A stretch of DNA of 18,542 bases from CAVQGZ01 sp964356295 (GTDB lineage: Bacteria > Actinomycetota > Actinomycetes > Jiangellales > Jiangellaceae), in contig CAYHHE010000058.1 in the NCBI GenBank assembly GCA_964356295.1, positions 1 through 18,542 of the forward strand, read 5' to 3'. A model generated the notes under the pieces. The model was not told where the DNA came from. It saw nothing but the letters and a program-made list of their open reading frames with translations, and ran no database searches. The position numbers and the translations under genes were made by a program. Shown piece by piece: positions 1 through 6,513 of this stretch (position 1 is the first letter of the stretch; each line of letters opens with the position of its first letter).

Positions 1-86
1 TGGGCACCCAGCGCCAGCGGTGGTCGTCCCATCCGTGCACGCTAGGCACACCCGCCGGTGTCGGGGCCCGTCGCTACGGTGGCCGC

Positions 87-584
87 ATGCCGCGCGGGGA
101 CAAGGGCCGTCGGAGTCCTCGCCGCCGTACGCTGGCGCCTTCGTCACCCACGGCGGCCCCGCAGTGGACGGTCGAGATGTGGGAGGACGACGACGGGTTC
201 TGCCCGTTCGCGGCGTCAGTGGCCCGCCTCGACCCCTACCAGCAAGCGGTGCTGGACGCGTGCATCACCCACGTCCTCGCGCCGCTGGGCATGGCCGTGG
301 CATCCTCCGAGTGGGGCAAGGCCCTCGGGCAGGGCCTGTACGAGCTGCGCATCCGCCGCTCGCTGCACGCGATCCGCACCTGGGGGCTCTCCGACCCGCC
401 ACCACCGACCCGTCCCGAGGAGAAGCGCCCGGTGCTGGTGCGGGTGTTCTTCACCGTCCACGGCAATCGGGTCGTGCTGCTGTTCCAGGCCTACGACAAG
501 GGCGGCGACCCATCCGAGAAGCGGCAACGGAAGGAGATCGCCGAGGCACGCAGACACCTGCGAGCGTGGCGATCCTCGGGTTGA
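87..584 (+). CDS. HigB/RelE-like toxin (phage Gp49-like, DUF891 type)
   Basis: Probable toxin of a type II toxin-antitoxin system; this family generally acts as a ribosome-dependent mRNA interferase in the cytoplasm. The 165-residue product has a basic, low-complexity N-terminus (about 1-27). The fold-like core begins near WTVEMWEDDDG (27-37) and carries the family pattern: LYELRIR (about 91-97), then a strand VRVFFTVHGNRVVLLFQAYDKGG (about 118-140, read in pieces), then a basic helix with EIAEARRHLRAW. That order (YELR, hydrophobic strands, F/Y-K, terminal ExxxA helix) is what I recall for HigB/Gp49-like toxins. The start is uncertain: ATG at 87 has no clear Shine-Dalgarno, and ATG at 177 would remove the disordered extension. 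An XRE-type antitoxin gene follows 56 bp downstream, supporting the call. Not checked by search. Confidence 0.75.
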   Translation: MPRGDKGRRSPRRRTLAPSSPTAAPQWTVEMWEDDDGFCPFAASVARLDPYQQAVLDACITHVLAPLGMAVASSEWGKALGQGLYELRIRRSLHAIRTWGLSDPPPPTRPEEKRPVLVRVFFTVHGNRVVLLFQAYDKGGDPSEKRQRKEIAEARRHLRAWRSSG

Positions 585-609
585 CGGTTCATGTGTCAGA
601 ACACATACT
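581..609 (+). promoter_or_regulatory. Putative sigma-70-type promoter of the antitoxin gene
   Basis: TTGACG at 581-586 (overlapping the toxin TGA stop) lies 17 nt upstream of CATACT at 604-609, a good -35 with a fair -10. It would start transcription just before the AGGGAGG ribosome-binding site at 621-627 and the antitoxin GTG at 641. A separate promoter for the second gene is known for toxin-first higBA operons; its use here is inferred. Confidence 0.45.
591..606. promoter_or_regulatory. Palindromic operator candidate (ATGTGT-N4-ACACAT)
   Basis: A perfect 6-bp inverted repeat with a 4-nt spacer (ATGTGT CAGA ACACAT) lies between the toxin and antitoxin genes. It occupies the -35/-10 spacer and runs into the putative -10 box. 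Its position and two-fold symmetry suit a dimeric XRE-family antitoxin repressing its own promoter. No second copy was noticed nearby. Confidence 0.45.
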
Positions 610-640
610 GGACCTGCATTAGGGAGGAAGTGAGCGCTCC

Positions 641-991
641 GTGGCCATCCGCTCGTACGACGACTTCGCCGCGCGGATGAGGGCGGAGTGGAGCCCCGAC
701 GTCCAGGAGATCCACGGCAAGCTCGCAGCCCAGCTCGACGCCGAGGTTGCCGAGCGCGTCCGGCTCGGCAAGCGGCTCGCCGCCCTACGCCGGTCGCGCC
801 ACCTGACCCAGGGCAAGCTCGCTGACCTGTCCTCGGTGCGTCAGCCGGAGATCTCCCGGATCGAACGCGGCGTGGGCAATCCGACCGCCGACACCCTGAC
901 AAAGCTGGCCGCGGCGATGGGCGCCCAACTCACCGTGGTCACCGACGATGCAGCTCGTACCTTCGAGGAGGAGCGCGCCGCCAGCGCATAG
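641..991 (+). CDS. XRE-family HTH antitoxin (HigA-like)
   Basis: Probable antitoxin and autorepressor paired with the toxin upstream. The 116-residue protein has an acidic/helical N-terminal segment (about 1-40) and then a typical Cro/C1 HTH of about 55 residues: RLGKRLAALRRSRHLTQGKL, ADLSSVRQPEISRIERG and NPTADTLTKLAAAMGAQL (about 41-98). The LTQ...LA...SRIERG...P...TL..LA pattern is diagnostic of XRE proteins. The GTG start is preceded by AGGGAGG at 621-627, a slightly long spacing of 13 nt. Gene order (toxin then antitoxin, same strand) fits HigBA. The putative promoter and operator at 581-609 imply transcription separate from, and in addition to, readthrough from the toxin gene. Confidence 0.85.
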   Translation: MAIRSYDDFAARMRAEWSPDVQEIHGKLAAQLDAEVAERVRLGKRLAALRRSRHLTQGKLADLSSVRQPEISRIERGVGNPTADTLTKLAAAMGAQLTVVTDDAARTFEEERAASA

Positions 992-1072
992 CCGCACACC
1001 TGGTGCAGCTCCCGGGCCGGTCAGCAGCAGGGCGCGATGTGGTTCTTGGAAGGGACCCGTTTGGCCGAGGGG

Positions 1073-1092
1073 GGAGTCCGCAGGAGTCCGCA
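1073..1092. repeat. Perfect tandem 10-bp repeat next to the att core
   Basis: GGAGTCCGCA occurs twice in direct succession (1073-1082 and 1083-1092), ending 13 bp before the tRNA-like core. Direct repeats beside a tyrosine-recombinase core are often arm-type binding sites for integrase or an excisionase; that role is inferred from position only. The rest of 992-1105 shows nothing else I can identify. Confidence 0.4.
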
Positions 1093-1105
1093 ACAGGTCC
1101 AAGCG

Positions 1106-1144
1106 CTTAATCGCGAAGTGTGGGTTCGAGTCCCACGGGGCCCA
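1106..1144 (+). other. Attachment-site core: 3' half of a tRNA-Lys(CTT)-like gene
   Basis: The stretch reads as the 3' part of a tRNA: anticodon CTT at 1106-1108, AA, a 3' anticodon-stem strand TCGCG, a short variable loop, a perfect T-arm (GTGGG-TTCGAGT-CCCAC, 1120-1136), the 3' acceptor strand GGGGCCC (1137-1143) and discriminator A. The matching 5' half is absent: the bases before CTT do not pair with TCGCG, and no GGGCCCC D-arm precedes. A 3'-tRNA fragment beside an integrase gene is the classical signature of an att site. An intact tRNA is not encoded here. Confidence 0.6.
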
Positions 1145-2666
1145 CGGTCTTGACCTGCGCAAACAGCGCCGGTGAGGCTGTCGTGGCCGGGTCGCCGAGG
1201 CCAGGTGTGACGTGGGTGTTCCGCAGGTGTGACGCGGGTGTGCCCTGCGACCACGATTCGGTGACGGCCGCCGCGCTCAGTACTGAGGGTGGGGGATGCC
1301 GCTGCTGGGCGGCTTGGACGAGGTCGGCGACGGCGTCGGCGTAGCGGTCGTGCACCTCTGGGAGGACGGAGGTGTAGATGTCGGCGGTGGTGATGATGAT
1401 GATGGTGGAGTGTCCGAGGAGGTCTTGGACGGTCTTGAGGTCGGCGCCGGCGGCGAGGGCGAGGCTGGCGGCGCCGTGGCGCAGGTCGTGCAGCCGGACC
1501 GGGGGCAAACCGGTGGCGGCGACTGCGCGGCGGAAGGCGACGGTGAGCCTCTGGGGCTGGATGGGGCGGCCGGCATGATCGACGAGGACGGGTGCGGTGG
1601 GGTCGAGCCGACCGCCGGCCCGTGTCACGGCTGCCGCGCGCAGGTTCCGGAGCAGGGTGGTGGTTGCGGGGTCGAGGCTGATGGTGCGCCGGCTGGCGGG
1701 GGTCTTCGGTGGTGCGGGGCTGACGCGTCCGCCGATCTGGACCATGGCTTGCACGACACGCAGCCGCCCATGCCCGCCAGCCAGCTGTCCGGTTGCCTGC
1801 TCGTGTTCTGGGTCGAGGTCGAGGTCGGCCCAGCGCAGCCCGCATGCTTCGCCGCGACGGAGGCCGCGCAGGGAGATGAGCCGCCAGGCGGGGTAGAGCG
1901 GGTCACCTGCCTGGCGACGGTGGTGCAGGAACTCGGCGAGCTGGTCGGGGGTCCAGACCGCGACGGTGGGGTGTTCGCCGGTGGCCCGCCAGATCGCGAC
2001 CCGACCGGGGGTCCACACCTCGGGATGGACCGGCTGGGCCAGGGGGAGCCGGGTGTGCCGGGCGGGGTTGGTGACGAGGAGCCCGTCACGCAGGGCGGCG
2101 TTCAAGGCCGCGCGCAGGGTGGCGTGGACGCGACGCACGGTCGCCGCGGACAGCGGCTGGCCGGTGCGCGTCCGCGTTGCCGCGATGCGTGTGAACGCGG
2201 TCTGCACCACCGGTGGTGTCAGTTCGTCGAGTCGGTATCTGCCCAGCGTGGGGGCCAGGTGACCGCGCACGTGCGACTCGTAGGAGGAGCGGGTGGCTGG
2301 GCGGATGCGGGGGTGGGTGGCAAGCCAGTGGGTCAGCCACCGCTGCACCGTCCATGCCGCACCGGCCGCGTCGGTGTGCGCTCGACCGACAACCCGGTCC
2401 AGGGCGGACTGCGCGGCCTGTCGGGTGGGGTGGCCGCCGCTGCGGACCCGCACCGGTGGCCCGACCCCGAACGGCCCCGGCACGGTGACGTCGATCGACC
2501 ACGACCCGTGGGCCGGGTCGGCCAGCCGAGGGCAGAACGCGCCGAGCTGGCGGCCAGTGTCCGGCTCACGGCAACCACAGCGCTGCCGGACAGACCCGCG
2601 CGGGACCGCAGGGCCGGGCACCTGCCACGACGGTTGATCGGATCGTGCCAACGGAGGAACAGCCAC
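1107..2666 (-). CDS. Tyrosine-recombinase (phage-type) integrase
   Basis: Site-specific recombinase expected to integrate and excise the element at the adjacent tRNA-derived att core. An actinobacterial-type N-terminal arm-binding region contains RQRCGCREP and GSWSIDV. It is followed by a SAM-like core-binding domain (WLTHWLATH ... TLRAALNAALRDGLLVTNPA) and a catalytic domain with the expected residues: Arg in LRGLRRGEACGLRW, beta-hairpin Lys in PPKTPASRRTISL, HxxR in LHDLRHGAA, His in LLGHST and the nucleophilic Tyr in TADIYTSVLPE. The start is uncertain: the frame opens at GTG 2756, but GTG at 2666 with AGGG upstream, or GTG at 2621, sits closer to the conserved N-terminus; I use 2666. The last dozen codons run through the tRNA-like core, and the TAA stop (1109-1107) is the complement of part of the CTTA anticodon-loop segment. 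The His-Tyr spacing is two residues longer than I expect. Confidence 0.88.
   Translation of the reverse strand: MAVPPLARSDQPSWQVPGPAVPRGSVRQRCGCREPDTGRQLGAFCPRLADPAHGSWSIDVTVPGPFGVGPPVRVRSGGHPTRQAAQSALDRVVGRAHTDAAGAAWTVQRWLTHWLATHPRIRPATRSSYESHVRGHLAPTLGRYRLDELTPPVVQTAFTRIAATRTRTGQPLSAATVRRVHATLRAALNAALRDGLLVTNPARHTRLPLAQPVHPEVWTPGRVAIWRATGEHPTVAVWTPDQLAEFLHHRRQAGDPLYPAWRLISLRGLRRGEACGLRWADLDLDPEHEQATGQLAGGHGRLRVVQAMVQIGGRVSPAPPKTPASRRTISLDPATTTLLRNLRAAAVTRAGGRLDPTAPVLVDHAGRPIQPQRLTVAFRRAVAATGLPPVRLHDLRHGAASLALAAGADLKTVQDLLGHSTIIIITTADIYTSVLPEVHDRYADAVADLVQAAQQRHPPPSVLSAAAVTESWSQGTPASHLRNTHVTPGLGDPATTASPALFAQVKTVGPVGLEPTLRD
1386..1406. repeat. GGT/GAT trinucleotide repeat inside the integrase gene
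   Basis: (GGT)2(GAT)4(GGT)1 on the plus strand reads as Thr-Ile-Ile-Ile-Ile-Thr-Thr in the integrase, between catalytic His and Tyr. It is a simple sequence prone to slippage and probably accounts for the longer His-Tyr spacing. Confidence 0.6.
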
Positions 2667-2861
2667 GATCGACCCTACGCCCGGCCCCTTGCTGGCCACC
2701 GTCACTGCCGGGAGGCTCCCAACCAAAGGCCGCCACCATGTGCACGCCGTCGCCACCGGTCACTCGGCATGTCGAGTTCCGGTTGGCCGAGGGACCGCCG
2801 CTGAGCGGCCAGCCGCCGCGGTCAACCGGGTACGCGCGCTTGCGGGACCAGGTGAGTTGGG

Positions 2862-3017
2862 ATGCCGCCTCCCTGGTGGGTCTCCCACATCGCCGAGGTC
2901 GAGTCGCTGACCGAACGCGTCGCTGGTGTGCCGATGCAGGCCGTCGAGCCCGTCGGTGAAGCGAGGTTGGCCGCGGTGGCGGCGCCCGAGTCGGTCGACG
3001 TCGCCGTGCCACGGTGA
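2862..3017 (+). CDS. Small hypothetical ORF, 51 codons
   Basis: Not recognised. The ORF starts at ATG 2862, 6 nt after AGGTGA (2850-2855), which is fully complementary to the UCACCU of the 16S rRNA tail; an in-frame TGA just upstream fixes the start. The product (MPPPWWVSHIAEVESLTERV ... VDVAVPR) is acidic and Val/Ala-rich, with third positions mostly G or C, as in the real genes here. No membrane segment or signal peptide is evident. It could be a genuine small protein or the surviving 5' end of a gene cut short in this scar region. It converges on the thiolase remnant. The preceding 2667-2861 stretch shows no gene I can support. Confidence 0.35.
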   Translation: MPPPWWVSHIAEVESLTERVAGVPMQAVEPVGEARLAAVAAPESVDVAVPR

Positions 3018-3026
3018 GGATTCGAG

Positions 3027-3611
3027 CTACAGCGTCCGAACCAAGGAGGCGTCTCCTTGGCCGCCGCCACCGCAGAGTGCGGCGGCCCCCAGTCCTCCGT
3101 CGCGGCGACGTAGCTCGTGGACCAGGGTCATGACGAGGCGCGCGCCGGACATGCCGACGCGGTGGCCGAGCGCAATCGCGCCGCCGTTGACGTTGACCAC
3201 GGTGTCGGTGATGCCGAGGTCGTGCATGGACGCCACGGCGACCGCTGCGAACGCCTCGTTGATCTCGAACAGGCCGACGTCTGCCACTGTGAGGGAGGCG
3301 CGCTAGAGGGCCCGCTTGATCACTCGGAAGGGCTGGTGCAGCAGGGACGGGTCGGGCCCGGCGACCATGCCGTAGCCCACCACCTCGGCCACCGGTGCGA
3401 CCCCCAGAGCCTCGGCCTTGCTCCTGCTGGTGAGCACGAGGGCGGCTGCGCCGTCGGACAGCTGCGAGGCGTTGCCGGCCGTGATCGTCCCGTCCGGGAC
3501 GAACGCGGGCTTCAGGCCGGCCAGCGACTCGGTCGTCGTGCCCGGACGTACGCCCTCGTCGGTGTCGACGACGACGGGGTGACCGCGACGCTGCGGGATG
3601 GTGATCTCGAT
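3027..3611 (-). pseudogene. Thiolase (acetyl-CoA acetyltransferase) remnant, 5'-truncated with an internal stop
   Basis: Homologous to the second half of a degradative or biosynthetic thiolase. The 5' part carries IPQRRGHPVVVDTDEG and GNASQLSDGAAALVL, the end of the N-terminal domain. After an in-frame TAG (3305-3303) the same frame continues with FEINEAFAAVA, NVNGGAIALGHRVGMSGAR and ALCGGGGQGDASLV, the C-terminal domain with its NEAF, GGAIALGH and CGGGGQG catalytic loops. Intact thiolases are about 390 residues; some 190 N-terminal residues, including the nucleophilic Cys region, are missing upstream of about 3611. The usual GHPxGxSGAR reads GHRVGMSGAR, another sign of decay. The gene appears dead. 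The break coincides with a transposase-like fragment. Confidence 0.85.
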
Positions 3612-3717
3612 CGCGGAGGCCGCGCGCAAGGAGCAGGTGTCGGAGCAGCCAATCAGCCGGTGGAAGGCCGAGTTCGTCGAGGCCGACCTGTTGACGGTCG
3701 TCTCCGCCAGGTCTTGA
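3598..3717 (+). pseudogene. Fragment resembling the HTH of an IS transposase
   Basis: A 39-codon plus-strand frame ending at TGA 3715-3717 reads IAEAARKEQVSEQPISRWKAEF. This resembles the helix-turn-helix of IS3-like or related transposases (AxxxxVSEQTxxRWKxEF). The frame then ends without any other transposase domain. It starts where thiolase homology stops (about 3598-3611), as if an insertion sequence broke the thiolase and then mostly vanished. No terminal inverted repeats were found. The match rests on one short motif, so confidence is modest. Confidence 0.35.
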
Positions 3718-3753
3718 CTGTGCTCCGGATCACCTGCGGATGGGGGTCACCCA

Positions 3754-6513
3754 ATGTCTTTGGGCGACGAGCTCCTCGCCGTTGCCCTCGGCTACGCCCG
3801 CGCGCGGCTCGATGAGCTGAAGGCCGCCGCTCTGCAGGACGTTGACGCGTTCGCCGCGACACTCGGCGTGCCCGCCTTCGCGGATGCGGGCGATGAGGTC
3901 GCGGCCCTGCTGACCACGGCCCGCAACGAGCTGGACGCCGCGACGGCCAGCCTGGCTGCCCGCGACTTCATCGGCGGTGCCACGCATCTGGGCAACTGCG
4001 CCAACGCCGTCGACCAGGCGGTTGCGAAGGTGCCTGGCGGCAAGTCGGTGGAGCAGCTGCTCGCCGAGCGGATCGGCTGGGGCACGGTCACGCCGAAAGG
4101 CCTGGCCCGGCAGTTGGGGCTGCCCGCCTCGGCGCCTGGACTGGCCCTCGCCGGCGGCGCCCTGACCTACACCCTGTCCGCTCCTGGCAAGTCGCTCTCG
4201 CCTGCGCCGCTCACCCTGGGCTTCGACGGCGCCTCGCTCACCGCGAAGCTGCGCCTGGACGGAACCGCCCCGCTGTTCTCCCTGTCCGTCGCGTTCGACG
4301 GGATGCAGGCCGGAGTCGGCGGCGGCCCCGTCGCAAGCCTCCTGGCTGGCGCCTCGGGATCGGTGGGCGCCGACATCGCGGTCGGCTTCGACACCAGCCA
4401 AGGACTGACCCTCTCGGGCTCGGCGGGCAAACGGGTCGTGCTCCCTGCGCGTACCGCGGCCGGGCCGCTCGCGCTGGACGAGGTCGCCCTCGAGCTCCCT
4501 GGCGGCGACCTCATCGACATCGGCAGCACCATCGATGCGGACCTTGGTGTCATCAAGGCCACTGTGGACGGTGCGGGCGTGCGCCTGCGCATCGATCCCG
4601 GCGCCGTGGCCGGCGGCGACAACCCGCTGTCCTTGCAGATCAAGCCGCCGACAGGGATCGGCCTGGACGTCGACGCAGGCATCATCCGCGGCGGCGGGTT
4701 CCTCGGCGTCCGTTCGGGCGGGTACGGCGGTGCCCTGCAGCTGCGGCTGGGGCCTGTCGAGGTCACCGCGGTCGGACTGCTCACGCTCGAGCCGGACTTC
4801 GCGCTGGTGATCGTGATGTCGGTGCGCTTCATGCCGGCCATCGACCTGACGTTCGGCTTCACGCTCAACGCCGTCGGCGGGCTGCTCGGCCTGCAGCACC
4901 GCATGGACACCGACGCATTGCGCGCCCAGCTGCCCACGGGCGGCTTGGACCACATCCTGTTCCCCGAGGACGTCGTGGCCGCGGCACCGAGGATCCTCGA
5001 CACGCTGGAGGCGGTCTTCCCGGTGTCCCCGGGCTCGATCGTTATCGGCCCGATGGTCGAGGTCGGCTGGGGTCGGCCAGTGTCGTTCCTGACCGCGCAG
5101 CTCGGAGTGCTGATCAGCCTGCCGAACCCGAAGGTCGTGATCATCGGCCGGGTCCGCATCGCGCTGCCGGCGCCGGAGCTGCCCATCGTCGACCTGCGCG
5201 CCACCGTGTACGGCGAGATCACCGAGGACCATCTGCTCGTCCTGGTCAGCCTGCGCGGCAGCCGGCTGGCCAGCTTCACGATCACCGGCGACATCGGACT
5301 GCTGCTGCGCTGGGGCGGGTCGCCGGAGTTCGCGATCAGTGCCGGTGGCTTCCACCCGCGATACTCCGCGCCCCCCGAGCTGGCAGGAATGCAGCGCCTC
5401 GGGATGGATCTGTCGCCGCCGGCGATCTTGCAGCTGCGTGCCGAGTCATACTTCGCCCTCACGTCCAACTCGGTGCAGCTGGGTTCCCGCGTCGAGATGG
5501 GCGCCGACCTGGGCGTGGCCAGCATCAGCGGCCACTTCGGGTTCGATGCCCTGCTGGTCTGGTCGCCGCGCTTCATGTTTATGTTCGACCTGGGCATCGG
5601 CATCACCGTCCGAGCGCTAGGCGTGACGCTGTGCGGAGTCAGCGTGCAGCTGCACGTCGAGGGCCCGGCGCCGTGGCGCGCCGAGGGGCACGCCGAGGTC
5701 GAGATCCTGTGGTGGACCATCGGGGTCGACGTCGGGCCCTTCACCTGGGGCGACGACGACAACCCGCCACCGCTGCCCGCCCACCCGCGCCAGCTCGTGC
5801 ACGGTGCGCTGCACCGCAACCCCGGTGCGTGGCAGGCGCTCACCCCACCGGACGCCGACCGGGTCGCGAAGCTCGCCCCCGCCTCGCCCAGCGACACCGA
5901 CGTGACGGTGCATCCGATGGGCATGTTCGACGTGCGCCAGCATGCGGTGCCGTTGGAGACGGACCTGGCTCGCGTCGGAGCCAACCCCGTCCCCGCGAGA
6001 GAGAGGCGGGTCCACCTCGGCCAGCCCACCGCGGACGGCATGCCTGTCGGCCCGCTCAGCGAGGTGCGCGACGAGTTCTCTGCGGGCAACTTCCTGGAGC
6101 TCACCGACGACCAGAAGCTGTCTCGGCCGAGCTTCGAGCAGATGCCCGCGGGTGTGCGCATGCGTCCACCCGGCGAGGAGGCGCCGTATGCCGAGAGCCG
6201 CGGAGTTGCGCTTCGCTACGAGACCTTCATTTGTGACGACCCGCCGCCGCGACGCGGGCTCGTCCTCGACGACGTCCTGCTGGCCTCCTCCGCGGCCTTC
6301 GCCCTCGCCGCTGGCGCCGCCGGGGTCAGCCCGCTGCGGGCACGGACGCGCTACGCGACGGTCCCCGACCCGATGGTCATGGGCGATCCGGCCGAGGTCG
6401 TCCAGGCGGACAAGGCGAGGCTGGCCGCAGTTGACTCATACCTCACGTATACCCACGCCGCCGAGCGGCTGACTGACGCGACGCACGACCTGGTCCGGGC
6501 AGGAGTGCTCTGA
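3754..6513 (+). CDS. Large beta-rich protein, DUF6603-like; first gene of the four-gene operon
   Basis: 919 residues, function unknown. Residues 1-95 look helical and Ala-rich; about 110-430 are successive alternating-hydrophobic strands (for example LTAKLRLDG, FSLSVAFDG, GADIAVGFD). Residues about 430-668 carry the segment I associate with DUF6603: NPKVVIIGRVRIALPAPELP, VYGEITEDHLLVLVSLRGS, SAGGFHPRYSAPPEL, ESYFALTSNSVQLGSR and a GPAPWRAEGHAEV...WWTIGVDVGPFTWG ending. A proline-rich linker (DDDNPPPLPAHP) leads to a mixed C-terminal domain (690-919). There is no signal peptide, convincing transmembrane helix or catalytic motif, so a cytoplasmic structural or ligand-binding role is possible. 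The ATG is preceded by GGGGG at 3742-3746. The TGA overlaps the next ATG by one base (TGATG). A TTGACT at 3714 could be a -35, but no -10 is evident. Confidence 0.9.
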   Translation: MSLGDELLAVALGYARARLDELKAAALQDVDAFAATLGVPAFADAGDEVAALLTTARNELDAATASLAARDFIGGATHLGNCANAVDQAVAKVPGGKSVEQLLAERIGWGTVTPKGLARQLGLPASAPGLALAGGALTYTLSAPGKSLSPAPLTLGFDGASLTAKLRLDGTAPLFSLSVAFDGMQAGVGGGPVASLLAGASGSVGADIAVGFDTSQGLTLSGSAGKRVVLPARTAAGPLALDEVALELPGGDLIDIGSTIDADLGVIKATVDGAGVRLRIDPGAVAGGDNPLSLQIKPPTGIGLDVDAGIIRGGGFLGVRSGGYGGALQLRLGPVEVTAVGLLTLEPDFALVIVMSVRFMPAIDLTFGFTLNAVGGLLGLQHRMDTDALRAQLPTGGLDHILFPEDVVAAAPRILDTLEAVFPVSPGSIVIGPMVEVGWGRPVSFLTAQLGVLISLPNPKVVIIGRVRIALPAPELPIVDLRATVYGEITEDHLLVLVSLRGSRLASFTITGDIGLLLRWGGSPEFAISAGGFHPRYSAPPELAGMQRLGMDLSPPAILQLRAESYFALTSNSVQLGSRVEMGADLGVASISGHFGFDALLVWSPRFMFMFDLGIGITVRALGVTLCGVSVQLHVEGPAPWRAEGHAEVEILWWTIGVDVGPFTWGDDDNPPPLPAHPRQLVHGALHRNPGAWQALTPPDADRVAKLAPASPSDTDVTVHPMGMFDVRQHAVPLETDLARVGANPVPARERRVHLGQPTADGMPVGPLSEVRDEFSAGNFLELTDDQKLSRPSFEQMPAGVRMRPPGEEAPYAESRGVALRYETFICDDPPPRRGLVLDDVLLASSAAFALAAGAAGVSPLRARTRYATVPDPMVMGDPAEVVQADKARLAAVDSYLTYTHAAERLTDATHDLVRAGVL

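Noticed and set aside
1052..1144. Possible complete 93-nt class II tRNA, since GGGACCC at 1052 pairs with GGGGCCC at 1137 except for one base
   Set aside because: No credible D-arm or anticodon arm lies between them, and the T-arm side reads better as a tRNA-Lys 3' half.
3041..3060. Perfect 8-bp hairpin CCAAGGAG-N4-CTCCTTGG as a terminator
   Set aside because: It encodes the conserved GQGDA region of the thiolase and has no T-run on either strand; probably coincidental.
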